Notes under the pieces: generated by a model
The model's input: the letters and a program-made list of their open reading frames with translations, nothing else
Told to the model about the DNA's origin: nothing
Database searches by the model: none
Translations under genes and position numbers: made by a program
Shown here: positions 43,586 through 55,953 of the stretch, piece by piece
Position numbering within the stretch: the first letter of the stretch is position 1
Layout: every line of letters starts with the position of its first letter
Source of the DNA: Boesenbergia rotunda
Taxonomy: Eukaryota > Streptophyta > Magnoliopsida > Zingiberales > Zingiberaceae
Length of the DNA stretch: 64,000 bases
Assembly (NCBI GenBank): GCA_024364735.1
Contig: JAGFNQ010000212.1
Coordinates: forward strand, 124,001-188,000
Reading direction: 5' to 3'

Positions 43586-45678
43586 ATGGCCCAACAAGAA
43601 CGCTATAGCACTGCTCGTCCACCTCTCTTCTCTGGCGAAGATTTTGGCTACCGGAAAAGTCGAATGGAGGTTTACCTGAAAACTCGGGTGGATATGTGAA
43701 TTATTATCCAAACCAATCTTAAGCTACCTCTCGATGGTTATTGAGAACTCGTGGGATGCGAGAACTAGGACACAACACTAAGGAACAAAGTTGAGGCTGA
43801 TGCAAAAGATACTCGAACCCTCCAGTGTGGTCTAACTAAAGAAGAACTGAACCGGGTCAGACTTTTCAATTGTGTGAATGATCTCTAGCAAAAACTGATA
43901 GAGCTCCATGAACGAACCTCCTATACGAAGGTAAGCAAGCGTGGCTTGTTATTGAACAAATTGTATAACATAAAAATGCAGGAAGGAGAGACTCCTGCCC
44001 AACTACACGCTCACATCCAGGAATTGATGAACGACCTCCACACGATCAACCACAAAATGAAAAATCATGATATTGTAAGGTACGTGCTAAATTCTTTTCC
44101 ATGGAATGCCTTGTGGGCATCCATGGTAAATGCTTACAAGGTTTCCAAGGATCTTTCATTAATCAAGTTAGATGAAATTTTTTATGAATTTGAACTTCAT
44201 GAGCAAATTAATACTAATCTGGCCGAGAAAGGTATTACTTTGGTTGCTAGCAAACTCAAGAAGAAGCCGCAACCTGAACCCAAATCTAACTCCGATTCAA
44301 ATTTCGATGAAGAAGACATTGACGACACCGAACTAGTAAATCTAGTTCGAGAGATATACAAAAAGCATAAAGTTCAGAAGAAAAGGAAGGTGGTTCAGGG
44401 ATGATTCGACTGAACCAAGCACGAGTAAGAAGAACAAAACTGATATCACCTGTTATGGGTGCAACAAGAGGGACATTTCAATTCGGAATGCTCCAACTTG
44501 AAGGAGGCGAAGAAGCAACGACATAAGAAGATGCTTCAAGCTACGTGGGACAAGGGATGACAATTTCCTCTAACTCGAATAGAGGATTCCAACCCGAATG
44601 AAGGAGGGTATGGAGGGACTACTAATATCTGATATCTGACTTGAATACCCAATTACATAATATGTGTGTGTGTGTATATATATATATCTATATATATTAA
44701 AGAAAATTTTCTTTTTGAAAACTCATTAACTATTTTTGTTAATGTTAAAAGTAGGTTATATAGATGTTTAATATATTTTTTTAATTATATAAATATATTT
44801 AATATGATATTAATTCTAATATATTTTTGTTGAATGATAATAATTGAATAGAAATAAGAAATTTTATTAATATAGAAGATATCCAATGCTTTAATGGATA
44901 TGGGTATGGGGATGGATATTCGATACCCAATTGGTATGGGTACGAAGGATATAGAATCATACCCGAATCCGACCCATTACCATCCCTACGTGGGACTTCC
45001 TCATAGGAGTCAGATGAGGAACAACTGGCCCACTCAAACCTCCTTGCACTGGTGACGCAAGACGAAGTCAATATCAAGTCTAAGTTAGAAGTGGAACCGA
45101 AGTAAAGCAACGGATCAATCTCCCTCTCGAAAAAAGGCTGACTCACTGTAAGTGGTTATTCCGAGCTCGAATTGTATGATTTAATCTCTTATCTATCTCA
45201 CAAGCTGCCTAAGTCCAACATCTGTATTATGTGTCTCCAAATGGGGGTTACAACCCTTAAAGCGAAGGCTAACTCAAGTCCCTTGACTGAGTTAGTTTAG
45301 GGAGGAACCTCAACTCAAGTCCAACAACATGAGGAAGAGAATTCTTCTCTGAAAACTCAAGTCAAGGAATTTAGAGAAGCCCTAGAATGATTTACACTGG
45401 GTTCCAGGAATCTTGATATGATTCTTCAAAAACAGAAAACTATTCTCAACCAATCCAAACTTATATTTAAAACTAACTCGCGATATAGATCATACTATTC
45501 AATTAAGAACCGTACTAGCTCCCGAGTCCAAGCATGGGTCCCAAAACTAAGCTTGACTAATCAAGCCAGACCAAACCACTATTGGATCCCCAAGGATCAT
45601 TTTCACTACATAGATAGATCATATCGAGGTGTTGATCCAGGGGGAGCCAATAGAAAGATCATTTCTATTATTAGATGA
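43586..45678 (+). pseudogene. gag-like ORF1 of element C
   Basis: Starts MAQQERYSTARPPLFSGEDF, parallel to the D gag start. 43946-44404 is open: LLLNKLYNIKMQEGETPAQL, MNDLHTINHKMKNHDIVRYV, LNSFPWNALWASMVNAYKV and FELHEQINTNLAEKGITLVA. This is the Copia-type gag (UBN2-like) domain. A frameshifted zinc knuckle near 44450-44500 reads CYGCNKRGHF. The gene is then split by a MITE and ends with RVQAWVPKLSL and NHYWIPKDHFHYI near 45530-45630, a block that usually follows gag in Copia-type elements. Many stops. Confidence 0.75.
44552..44987. mobile_element. 436-bp MULE-type MITE
   Basis: Ends aAGGGATGACAAT and, inverted, AGGGATGGTAAT. An exact 9-bp duplication, ACGTGGGAC, lies at 44543-44551 and 44988-44996. 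A GT/TA microsatellite lies inside (about 44663-44698). No coding capacity. The host reading continues across the join. Confidence 0.8.
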
Positions 45679-46807
45679 ACTTTGCATACTTACTTGATTG
45701 TTTGATTGCATGTTTATTTAATTTCTGTAAATTGTCATGCTTAAGGATTAAGAATGGTTAGTTAAGGACCTAGACTTGACTGAAACTTGCACAATCTAGT
45801 ACTACGGTGGGACGAGCAGTTAGTACGTTAGGGAAGTCTGTCTAAGGAGTCAGGTAGGGTAAGACATACCCTATTTAATCTTTTTAGCCCAGTGAAACTA
45901 GCCAAAGCTACCTCGTCACATCATAAACTAGTTAGATCACGGTTTCAATGAGTAAATTAAAAGTATAATTTCTTTAAAAGGCGTTGTCTAGAAAAAGATC
46001 GTTATTCCGATACTCAAGAAAGTCTTTGTGCCTTGCCAAGACCTGAAACCAATTATTGAAATGCGCTTTTAAATTACTACTTGTTAAACTTGAATCATAC
46101 TCAAGATTCAATCAAATCTTAGATTTCATTTAACTTCCAAGATAAAATTAACGCATCTCATAAAATAGATAAGGTTCCCTATTCTGTCACTTAGAAATGG
46201 GTGAGACACTAAGAACCTAAAAGGATTAGTCTAACATAATCAACCCAACCAACTCAACAAATCTGATTAATTTTGCTTTTAAGTTATTAATCTAATTTAT
46301 AATTTTACCTTGGTTAAAATTCTAACTTAAAATTCTTAATTAATTGATTTTAATGTCAAATTTTAAAATCAAAACTTACTTAATTTTCAAAATCAACTTA
46401 ATTAACTTTTCAAAATCAAACTTAATTTTTTTAATCAACTTAATCAATTTTTCAAAATCAACTTAATTAATTTCACAAAAGTAAACTCAATTTTCAAAAT
46501 CAACTTAATTAATTTTTCAAAATCTAACATAATTTTCAAAATCAACTTAATCAATTTTTAAAAAATCAACCTAATTAATTTTAAAAAATTTTAATTAAGT
46601 TTCAAAATCAACTTAATTAATTTTTCAAATTTAATCTTCTCAAAATCAAATTTAACTTATTTCGTTCAAAATCAAATTTAATTTAATTTCAAATTTAACT
46701 TTTCAAAATCAAACTTAACTCTTAAATTTAAACTTATTTAAATTTAACTTAATTTTTTTAATCAAACTTTATTTTAAAACTTGTTCGCTCTTCAAACTTC
46801 CACGAAA
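45679..46807 (+). other. Conserved non-coding block of element C
   Basis: 45740-46220 matches 39180-39660 of D in blocks such as agtacgttagggaag and gtcacttagaaatgggtgag. 46260-46800 is low-complexity tcaaaatcaacttaatt repeats. No gene. Confidence 0.7.
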
Positions 46808-47171
46808 CCGAGCGCCTGTATTAACTCAAGCGTCTGTTCCTTTATTAACACAAGCGCCTGGGCTAGTCCTCAGGCACCTCATGCGTCTCATCACAGGCGC
46901 TCCTGATTTTCTCAAACCAATGGGCCACCTTCTGAACCGAGGTGCCCGAGAAGAACTTGAGCACCCCAATCAAACACACTCCTGGGTTGCCGTAAAGCTC
47001 CTAGGCGCCCGAACAGTAGCTATAAAAGGCACTGATAAGATTGGTTCCATGCACCCAATTTATTCTCCCTTCTCCCTTTTTCCACTAAATCACGTCTGAT
47101 TTATCTTCCGATTTCGCACAATCAACAGAGGATCGTCATTGCTTTATATATACAGCTATGTCTCCTCGGTA
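46808..47171 (+). promoter_or_regulatory. Internal promoter and first exon of ORF2 in element C
   Basis: About seven GCGCC-containing motifs (gagcgcctg, caagcgcctg, caggcgctc, cctaggcgccc) precede ctataaaagg at 47021-47030. ATG 47158 starts an 11-nt exon (atgtctcctcg) followed by gtaaaa. The C LTR has the same motif-TATA order at 62437-62680. Confidence 0.55.
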
Positions 47172-47695
47172 AAACCTTAAATCCCATTTTTTTTTGTTTA
47201 TTACATCAATAAATTGTTTATTATTGTCCTTCTTCACTTACCCTCTATTTGGATGGGGTGAAGGTTCATTAACGGAAGGGGAATGGAGGGGAAGAAAAGG
47301 AAAGAGAAGGGAAGTAACGTATTTAACCTTCCCTTATTTGGGAGGGAGGGAAGATTCATTAACATAACATATATTACCTTATTTGGGAGGAAAGAGAGGG
47401 TAATGAGGATTGAACATATAAAATTATCCTTACTTTTCAAAATAGTATTTAAAATATTTAAAATCTCTATATACCTAAATAATATTATGACATCTTTAAA
47501 GAAATATCTACTATCCTATTTTTATAAAAATCATTCCATCATAATAAGCACAAAATATATCCAATCATCAATTAACAAGTCTTACATTAAATAAAAATAG
47601 TCTAACAAACATCCACGATCATCCAAGTACATAGAATCCAAATGCATAATACATAGCATCCAAATATATAGTCTAAATGCATAACAAGTAACAAA

Positions 47696-48935
47696 CTAAT
47701 CATGGCATTGATTCTCTCCAGCCAACATTTGCAATAACAAATTTTTGCGATGTTCAAATGGGCATCCAAGTAATGTTCTCAGCATCTTCGGGCGTTGAAC
47801 AAGATATAAATAACATGTTGAAATTATACGTTGCTCAACACCTAATTGAGTCAACAAACTCCATACTTCATGCTCAAGAATAAGAAGTTCATTTGACTTA
47901 ACCATTTCATGGGTTGAACTCATAATGGCTTGAGCTACATTGTCAATTGTATTGTTTATACTATCATCATCAACTGCACTTTCTTTGCACTCTTGTTCTT
48001 TGATGGTGCTCCAACAAAAGTGGTAGTTTAAGATTTATTTGGTTCAGATCTAGGAGTTGAAATTTGGGCATCCTCATTAACTGCATTTGAATTGTCCAAA
48101 TGGATTTCCTGTTGAGATATTATAAATTCAATTTTATCAATGGTTTCAAAATTATGCCCACCAACATTGAATTTTATCAATGGATTTCCTCCAAATGGGG
48201 TGCGAACCCTGGGACGCTGGGCTTCTAGACCGCTCACTGTGAGCACTTCTCGATTTACCCTGGAGGCCGGTGGAAAACTTCCTTGAGGCCGGGCCGGTCG
48301 CCCGAGGTTGGTTGGAAAAGCCTCGTTAATCATTTTTTTTATTTTCACACTAGCTCTTCTCTTTCACATTTCTGATGCAGTTTCAGAATGTTGTCTCGTA
48401 GTCTTATCTTTTCCATATAATTGAACCAACTTCTCATAATTTCGAATAGGCTTGTTCTTCCATTCGACAGTTACTGGTTTTATCTATAAGTTAAAATATA
48501 ATTGTATTAAACAATCATTCATAAATAACATCACAAATCAATTATAATTTTCAAATGCATATTATGAAACACATATCAATTAGTTGTTGCCAAACTTCAG
48601 ATTCAGCAATGAAGAATTCCGTGATGGGATCCCATCCAAAACTACTCATATCATTCTTGAATATATCATAACATGAAACCCAACATCTTTTAATATGTTT
48701 CATGCGATTTTGAATCCTATCCTTATCGATAAATTTGTCAAAAAATTTTGCTTTCAATTCATTCATAATATATTCAAATGCATGTGTAGTAAAGGTTCCA
48801 CCAACCATATTACCTATATTATGTTAATTCAAATATGCATCAATAAGAGTATCATCCATTACTTTAGTCCAGATATACTGATTATTCATCTTGCTTGCAC
48901 TAGCATTTTGCAAGTCCTGCCTTTTTGGCATCCTT
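47696..48935 (-). pseudogene. Myb/SANT-like accessory protein of the Harbinger element
   Basis: Start near 48932 (MPKRQDLQNASASKMNNQYI), then WTKVMDDTLIDAYLN, a stop, and GTFTTHAFEYIMNELKAKF, RIQNRMKHIKRCWVSCYDIF and SSFGWDPITEFFIAESEVW. This is the Myb/SANT-like domain of Harbinger accessory proteins. The C-terminal part (47696-47923: ELLILEHEVWSLLTQLGVEQ) is separated by a SINE insertion at 48185-48340 and frame breaks. Confidence 0.75.
48185..48340 (+). mobile_element. 5'-truncated SINE copy
   Basis: Runs from ttcctccaaatggggtgcga to a T-rich tail, taatcatttttttt. It matches the 3' half of the SINE at 50575-50820 (inverted) and at 63930-64000. The tRNA-like head is missing. It breaks the Harbinger Myb-like gene. 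Confidence 0.8.
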
Positions 48936-49112
48936 AAAAACAAAAATATAGTAGCAATCAATTACATAATCACATTAATAATCATATAACATAAAATTCA
49001 AGTAGCATAATAAATTAAAATGTTAACATTCATAAACATCCAATTACAAGAGAATTTGTCCAATACCACCAAAATAAACAAATAAACATAAATATCATAT
49101 ATTATAATCTAA

Positions 49113-49406
49113 TCACATAGTCGCAGCTATGGAATCCCTAAGCAATTCTCCCCTTCTTGCCATTTCATTGTCAACTCTATTATTATGATTTTCTTCTTGA
49201 TGTTCACTGTTATTATTAAGTTCAGCATTAACCTCGACAAGCAATCCCTCATCTAGATTAGCATTAATCAAGTAATTATGTAAAATACAACAATAGAGAA
49301 TAACTTTTTTTTGAGTTTCAATTCCATAATGTGGCTCAGTTGGACTTCTTATATTAGCAAATCTCTTTTTAACGACTTTAAAAGCTCTTTCAATTGCATT
49401 GCACAA
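49113..49406 (-). pseudogene. Harbinger transposase 3' fragment
   Basis: Encodes CNAIERAFKVVKKRFANIRS and ETQKKVILYCCILHNYLI, the last conserved block of the DDE_Tnp_4 nuclease with its Glu (in AIERAF). The 5' part of the gene is absent, so this element is non-autonomous. Confidence 0.85.
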
Positions 49407-50229
49407 AGAAGAATGTCAAAGATTAAATAACTCTCGAGCATTTCGTGGTGGGTTGTGACTATATTCTTTCAAATGATATTGTTCTCCTCAATATGGTGTA
49501 ATAAGACCACTTTTCAAAAAAAAACAAAAAAAAAGAAGGAAGAAGACCATATAGGATTGCATGCCATTATTCGGTTATCAGAGAATAGAAGGAAAAAAAG
49601 AAGAATAGGTAAATTAAGTAGCGACAGGGTTTTATGAAAAAAAATCAAAAAGAAGAATAGGAAAAAAAGAGAAGAAGACGTGAGAGAAGACGTTCGAGAA
49701 GTAGCATCAAGGTTTGAGGAAACAAAAGAAGAAGACGGTCAAGAGAAGACGAAACAAAAGAAGAAGACGGTCGAGAATACAAGGAAAAATAAGGAGAAAA
49801 AAAAGAAGAAGACATTCGAGAGAAGTAGTATAGAATAGGAAAAAAATAGAAAAAGAAGAGGAGGAGGAGGAGGAGGAGGAGGAGTTAAGATTACCTGTAC
49901 TAGACAAGTAACGACAAGATTTGGCGTTGGCGTCAACGTCGGCGAGCTGTTGGTGTCGGTGCAAGTTTCTCGTCGTTGGATGTAAAAAAAAGAATAGGGT
50001 TTATGAAATAATTGATTTGGGAATTAATACAATAAATAAAGGTAAAATTAAAATATTATTTTTTTTAAAATCTCCTTACCCAGTGTAAGAAATTCTTTCG
50101 TTTCATGGGGAAAGAAATGTAAAGCTTACCCTTCCTTACCCTTCCTTTACTTACCTCACTTCCTCCCAAATAGAGTGTCAAATTCTACTTCCCCTTCTTT
50201 ACCCGTCACCCACCTTCCCTCACCCCCTC

Positions 50230-51655
50230 TCAAACAATGCATTAGTAAACGTCGAATGGTTGAGGCTGACCCCTCTGTGACCCCCAGTCCTAATCCTAGA
50301 TTTCCTACTTTTGAGCTCTATCGTAGGTTTAACTCTACTATCTACAAACCATTGAAAACCAACTAATTATGTAGAAACTTCTTTACCCGATCCTGTCCTC
50401 TATCCATCCAAGTGATCGAGCACTATCAACTCAAAAACCTGGTTTATTGTTCTAGCCCGATGAACACAACCCTTTGTGTCAATCTATACAATAACTTAGT
50501 TCAGATTGATGACCTTCAACATTCCACTAGAGTTTAGAGTCATGATTTTATCTTTTCACCTACTGTTATTAGATTAAAAAAATGATCAACGAGATTTTTC
50601 AACCAACTTCGGGTGACCGGCCCGGCCACACGAAAGTTTCCCATCGGCCGCCAGGGTAAATCGGGAAGCGCTCGCAGTGGGCGGTCTAGAAGCCCAGCGT
50701 CCCAGGGTTCGCGCCCCATTTGGAGGAAAAATTCCTGCAAATGCGCCATAGCTGGGGATCGAACCACGGATGCCTGGAATAGCGACTAGTCGCCCTACCG
50801 CTGCACCATAGTCCCGGTGGCACCTACTGTTATTAGATAGCACTTAGGACTACTATCATCTGAGTCCACCTTTCTGTGTTATCCTCCTAGGGACCCCCCA
50901 TTTGGTGATCCTTACTCTCACATTGCCCTTGACACTCTTTCCTCATACTTTTTTAGGGGAGAGAGTGATCCCACCATCTCACATTTTCAATCCCTTGATC
51001 TACATATTCAGGAGTATGCTTTATACTGAGTCTTAGTATGTTGCATCCTACCACTCACCTCCAGGGATGTGGCGGTAATGATGCCTTTTCACTCCTTCTT
51101 ACTTTATGCCCTTATTCACCACCTTGATATCGATATTAGTCCACATCTTTTATACCATTATTTACGCATCCAATATTTCTACACGGGGGAGAGTACGTAC
51201 TCCTTATTGTCACATGTTGACCTCTCTTCTCTTAGCTTTAGGATGTGATACGTTAGCCGATGAGGTGATTAGGATGATCGAGTTTGATATAGTTGGGATT
51301 AGGAACTTCTCGTTAGCCACGATTGATATTTTTGACACGGGAGTCATGAGTTGCAGGGCATAGGGGATCGGACAGCGTCAGGTCAATCTTGACCAGGAGG
51401 GAGAGGATGACTTGGTGGCGGAGCTTCAAGAGTTGATAGCACCTTCACCGCCATCTCTACCTCCTATGTCAATCGAGTAGCGATTAACTATCTTAGAGAA
51501 GACTATGACCGGATTCTGATAGGATATGACTTGGGAGATATCCACACCGAGCCATCGCGTCTATACTTTTTGAGAGGAGGCGGAGGACCAACATAAGGAG
51601 TTGTTGAAGATGTTCCGTTCATTACATCTCAACCCCTCATCATAGACTTGACTTG
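50230..51655 (+). pseudogene. ORF2 of element C, degenerate
   Basis: Broken frames give FPTFELYRRFNSTIYKPLKT, YQLKNLVYCSSPMNTTLCVN, LYNNLVQIDDLQ, LLYALIHHLDIDISPHLLYH and REDYDRILIGYDLGD. These align in order with ORF2 of element A (FGIEQLVYCQHDINVDLCKEF, MMYALERRLDIDVSLHVF, KDYDQIG). Many stops and a SINE (50575-50820) interrupt it. The link to A/B ORF2 is my alignment by eye and is weaker than the A-B match. Confidence 0.6.
50575..50820 (-). mobile_element. tRNA-derived SINE, full length
   Basis: Minus strand: a head with box A-like ctatggtgcagcggtaggg and box B ggttcgatcc, then a body containing ggaatttttcctccaaatgg and a tail near atcattttttta. An exact 18-bp duplication, cacctactgttattagat, lies at 50557-50574 and 50821-50838. 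Pol III boxes and long target duplications define SINEs, which are mobilised by LINE enzymes. Confidence 0.9.
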
Positions 51656-51835
51656 TATTTTGATGTTCACTTGTGTGTTGACTTGTGTGTGACTTCGTAT
51701 GTGTGACTTATTTTTTACTCTTGTTTTTGACCCTTGCAGACCTATCTTTGACTATTCTTAAACTATCATTTCACTTAGTGAGTTTATTAGCTTTTCTATC
51801 TTAGTCAAATCTAAAGGTGCTAAGTAGAATATGAA

Positions 51836-51903
51836 TATATATATATATATATATATTATTAGCTTTTCTATCTTAGTCAAATCTAAAGGTGCTAAGTAGA
51901 ATA

Positions 51904-51993
<90 letters not shown>
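51836..51993. repeat. (AT)n microsatellite with a tandem duplication at its left end
   Basis: A segment of about 66 bp containing aaatctaaaggtgctaagta and a short AT run is duplicated. The second AT run is about 85 bp long. Confidence 0.9.
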
Positions 51994-51997
<4 letters not shown>

Positions 51998-53503
51998 CCT
52001 GATTTCAAAATTCATGCTTTGAAAATTATTACTTAATTTTTAAAACATGTTTTTCAAAATTATTTATAGCTTTCAAAACTATCTTTTCAAAAATCTAAGT
52101 TATATTTTGTTTCATTACTTAGTTTTTCAAAATTGACACCCCTCAAAATTAGGGATTTATTTCGTTATGGACTTAACTTAGGCTTAACCCCTAGCATGCA
52201 TGCTCTTATAAATTTAGAAGCTAGCATCTCACAAGCACATTAGGGCTACCTTACTTGGCAACTTAGAAAGTGTTGAGATGTTTAGGACTATGCCTTGAAT
52301 TTAAGATGCTTTAAGTCAATGCATCGACACAAGTTGGGGCGATACATACAATTATATAACAATCAAGTTAAGTAATTTTGCTTAGTAAATCTAACTTAAT
52401 TATAATACTTAACTTGACTAGCCTAAGTGAAAATTGCTGTTTCATAACAGTTAGTAAGTACCAGATGGGTTAGACAGATGGTTGAGGAAATTGAATATTT
52501 TGAGTTATTCTTTTTTTAAAATTGATTGTTTACTTTAAATCATACTTAGACTCAAATGTATGGCTAAAGTCTAATCCTTAATCTGACTCATAGTTACTTT
52601 AGTTATTCATTTATCCTTAGCCATTTTGCGGATATTGCTTGCCTTTATTTAGAAATCTTTTTAGCTCTTAAATTTTTTCTGAAATGTTTCTGAGTATTAA
52701 ATTGTTTTTCTTTCTTTAGTCCGGGCATTAATGCCTCGTATAATTATTTTCGGACTTAATATTTTCAAACACAATTTTATTTTTCACAAATGTTTTCCAA
52801 AAAAATTTTTCTTTATTGATTCCTTTAATTCATACTTTTTACTTAGAATTTTTTTCCCTTTCCCTTTAAACCAAGTATTTTTTATATATGTGAAAGGGAG
52901 AGAAAAAAAGATAAGGTCAAAGTTTAAAGTCCTTTCAAAAGTTTTTTTTTCAAAATTTAAGTTCAATTCAAATTTCTTTTATAAAGCTTAAGTTCAAATC
53001 AGTTCAAATCAAAATTCTTTTCAAAGTCTAAATTTTTCAAAGAAAGAAATAGACAAGCTGTTTTTCTCAAAATTTGTTGCAAAATTATTTATATTTTTTA
53101 AAACTCATGAAAAATACATAGTTTCAACGCTAATGACTCTAAATTCTTTTTTAAGTTTCTTAAAGAAAGAAAGAGATAAGTTAGTCTTTAAAGATTGCTC
53201 AAAATTTATTGCAAAATTGTTTAAGTTTTTCAAAACTCATGAAAAATATATATTTTCAGAAGCTTTAGGGGAAAAGTAATACATCAAAGGGGACCTTTAA
53301 AATTTAACAAGTTTATTCAAGTCTTTAGCACTTTGAAATTTATTTTACTTAAACTTTTTAAAACAAAAATTGTAAGTTTTATTTTTAACTATATTGCAAG
53401 CTCTTATTTAATGAACTGTATTGCAAATTCCTTTTAATACCTTGAAATCTGTTGAGTTTACTTGACTTTAAACTGAGTTGCTATAAATTAAAAAGACGAA
53501 GAT
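51994..53503 (+). other. AT-rich 3' region of element C
   Basis: No gene. 52200-52300 again shows atctcaca...cttagaaagtgttgagat, echoing the conserved non-coding block. It ends with a polypurine-like aaaaagacgaagat before the LTR. Confidence 0.6.
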
Positions 53504-53823
53504 TGTTGGTGTCGGAAGAATTAAATCGAGCTTTGTTTTGGTATTGGCAAACGGTTCAAAGTTAAATGTATTTTGTGATCTAATGTGTTTCACTGAGTGT
53601 GTAGGAATGTCCTAATATAATTAGGCATGAAATCCTGATCAACAGGGTTGGGCATGAAGTCCTGGTCGAGAACTGGGCATCGAAGACCTGGAGAGTGAAG
53701 CTACACACAAAGACCTGACCGGGGGTTCGACACTGAAGTCCTGGTCGAGAATTGGGCAGAAGACTTAGCTCAGCGAGGACAATGGATGGGAGTCGAAATG
53801 GGATGACATACGGACATCAAGAG
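53504..53823 (+). repeat. 3' LTR of element C, first part
   Basis: Starts TGTTGGTGTCGGAAG and resembles the D LTR start (ttgttttggtattggcaaa, gtgatctaa). It is cut by element B; AAGAG at 53819-53823 is B's target duplication. Confidence 0.8.
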
Positions 53824-54857
53824 TGTTGGGACCTATCCGTTTAGCTAGAGGGGAGAGGTGAATAGCTACTTTTCGATCTTCTTCCTACAAGTTGTTACTG
53901 CGCAAGCGGAATAACAAAAACTAAAACTAACAACTAAGAAGGACACACTGATTTACATGGTTCGGAGATGAAACTCCTACTCCACGGCTGTCCGTAAGGT
54001 GGACAATCCCGATCCTTCGGTGGATGATTCCCCGGAACACCTCCGGCTAGCTCTTGTCGCTCTTTGTGGGTGGAGAAACCTCGCCACAATCCTTGGACAA
54101 TCATTGAGCACTTGTAGGCTACTAACAGGCTTTGACCAAGCTTATTTCGTCAAGAAGAAGTAGCCAAACACGAGCTCTCTTAAATAGAGCTTGATACTGT
54201 TTTGACCGTTACCAGTCGGCTGGCCCTAGGATAGTCGACTGGTCTTCGTGAATTCGAATGTCACAGCCTGACGATTCGCATTCTAGTCGACACCAGTCGA
54301 TTGCCCAGTCGACTGGTCCTCTACCAGTCGACTGATCTCTCTGTGCTCTACCTTAGTCGACTGATCAAGCATCAATCGACTGTCACCTAAGGTTTCCCTT
54401 CCCGAGTACAATTCTCTCAGGACTCAAACCCTAGGATTTCCCCTCCTGAGTACAATTCTCTCAGCACTCGAATTTTCACAACTCAGTTGACTCTTCATTC
54501 AGCAGCCTCGATCTGTTGCCTTCAAGCCCTCTTCGACTTTGGCTCTCGTCCCTCGGATGCATGCAAGCTCGCAGCTTGTCTCTCATGTCATCCTTCACGT
54601 ATGCCTCGAAATCCACTTCTCTCGGCTCATCGTCCCTGTTTTGTCCATGGTCCCTTGGATGCATACAAACCCACGGCTTGTCTCCACACACCATCCTTCA
54701 CTGGACCCGAAGACTTCCAACTAAGTCTATGTGTATCCTGTAAACCTGCACACTCACATACACATATTAGATCAACATGAAACCCTGACTTAATCATATT
54801 AACACACACATCAAAACCCATGATCTACCTGATCAACTTGGGTCTATTGCACCAACA
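53824..54857 (-). repeat. 3' LTR of element B
   Basis: Plus view TGTTGGGACC...GCACCAACA. Contains CAGTCGACTG at 54306-54315 and 54325-54334 and variants. Confidence 0.9.
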
Positions 54858-55953
54858 ATCTCCTCCTTTTTGATGTGTGGCAATATGTTTAAGTTAGGTG
54901 CAAAAACGACAATAACAATTGAAAATTACAGACATAACAAGTTAAGCAGCATAAATATGCATCCTCCCCTTTAACCTATGCCCTCCACATAACTTTCAAT
55001 TTTCCATAACCACAAGTTAAATTAAAAACTAACTCCACAAGTTAAGTTAAAACCTAACTTAAACCCACAAGTTCTCCCCCTTTGACACCATCGAAAAGAT
55101 TGCCCCAAGCAATCCTAACCCTAATATCAATGAGAACACCTTTCTATTTCTGAAAATCCCCAGAAATAAAAAAAAACAGCAGCACCAGTCGACTGTGTCA
55201 GTTACCAGTCGACTGGTGCCTGCAAAATGCGAACCCACAGAAAGATCAGTCGACTGCCCCAGGGGCAGTCGATTGTGTCAGTTACCAGTCGACTGGTGCC
55301 TGCAAACTGCGAACCCACAGAAAGATCAGTCGACTGCCCCAGGGGCAGTCGACTGATACACTACAATATGAATTTTTCAGCCGAAATTCAGAAACCCCTA
55401 AAAAATCCAAAAAATTCAAAAAATTCTGAAATTTTGCAAGCATATTTCTTATGATGTATTCTAACTCAGAAAAATATAGTTTCATGAAAATACCAAATAT
55501 GCTTAACTTTTTTACCAAAATTCCAATCCTTTGAAAACTTCCATTTTGTATCAATCATCCCTTCTAGATTAGAATCCATGTGTTTTCCAAGTCTATCTTA
55601 TATCATTTAAATCATAGAATTGTTTTCAAACCTCCCCTTTTCTCATATGAGCACTCAAGATAGAAAAAAAATGATAAAAGCTCCCCCTTTATATCATAAA
55701 CCCTTGACAGAAGATGTATTGAAATTTTTCATACTACTATAAAAACAAGGTAATTTGAAACTCATCATATATATCATACACACATACTTCATAATTAAAG
55801 CAAAATCATTTCATATAAGCAAATCTAAGCAGTGAATTGAAATGTCATATGGAACCATAGATAATTACTACAAGGGCCCCAGCCCCGAAATTCTCAAATA
55901 ATACAATATGAAATGTAGTGTTTGAGAGATAATAAGAATGCCCAAGCTAAATA
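54858..55953 (-). other. Non-coding 3' region of element B
   Basis: Polypurine tract (minus, aaaaggaggagat) next to the LTR, then AT-rich sequence. 55183-55356 holds two copies of a unit of about 84 bp, each with CAGTCGACTG motifs and the 29-bp palindrome (one copy with a CAGTCGATTG variant). No gene. Confidence 0.7.

Larger units (their letters stand above)
47241..50177 (-). mobile_element. PIF/Harbinger element inserted in element C, internally deleted
   Basis: Inverted ends CCCTCTATTTGG and CCAAATAGAGTG. Flanks are TTA (47238-47240) and TCA (50178-50180), one mismatch from the 3-bp duplication expected. It contains a Myb-like accessory gene remnant and the 3' end of a transposase, both minus. 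49455-50030 is purine-rich low-complexity DNA (gaagaag, gaggaggag), with no gene. Confidence 0.75.

Noticed and set aside
44799..45146. 115-codon minus ORF across the MITE boundary
   Set aside because: It spans the MITE end and the old gag sequence, so it cannot be an ancestral gene, and it has no recognisable domain.
49707..49964. Ser/Phe-rich minus ORFs
   Set aside because: Translation of purine-rich low-complexity repeats (gaagaag, gaggaggag) inside the Harbinger element.
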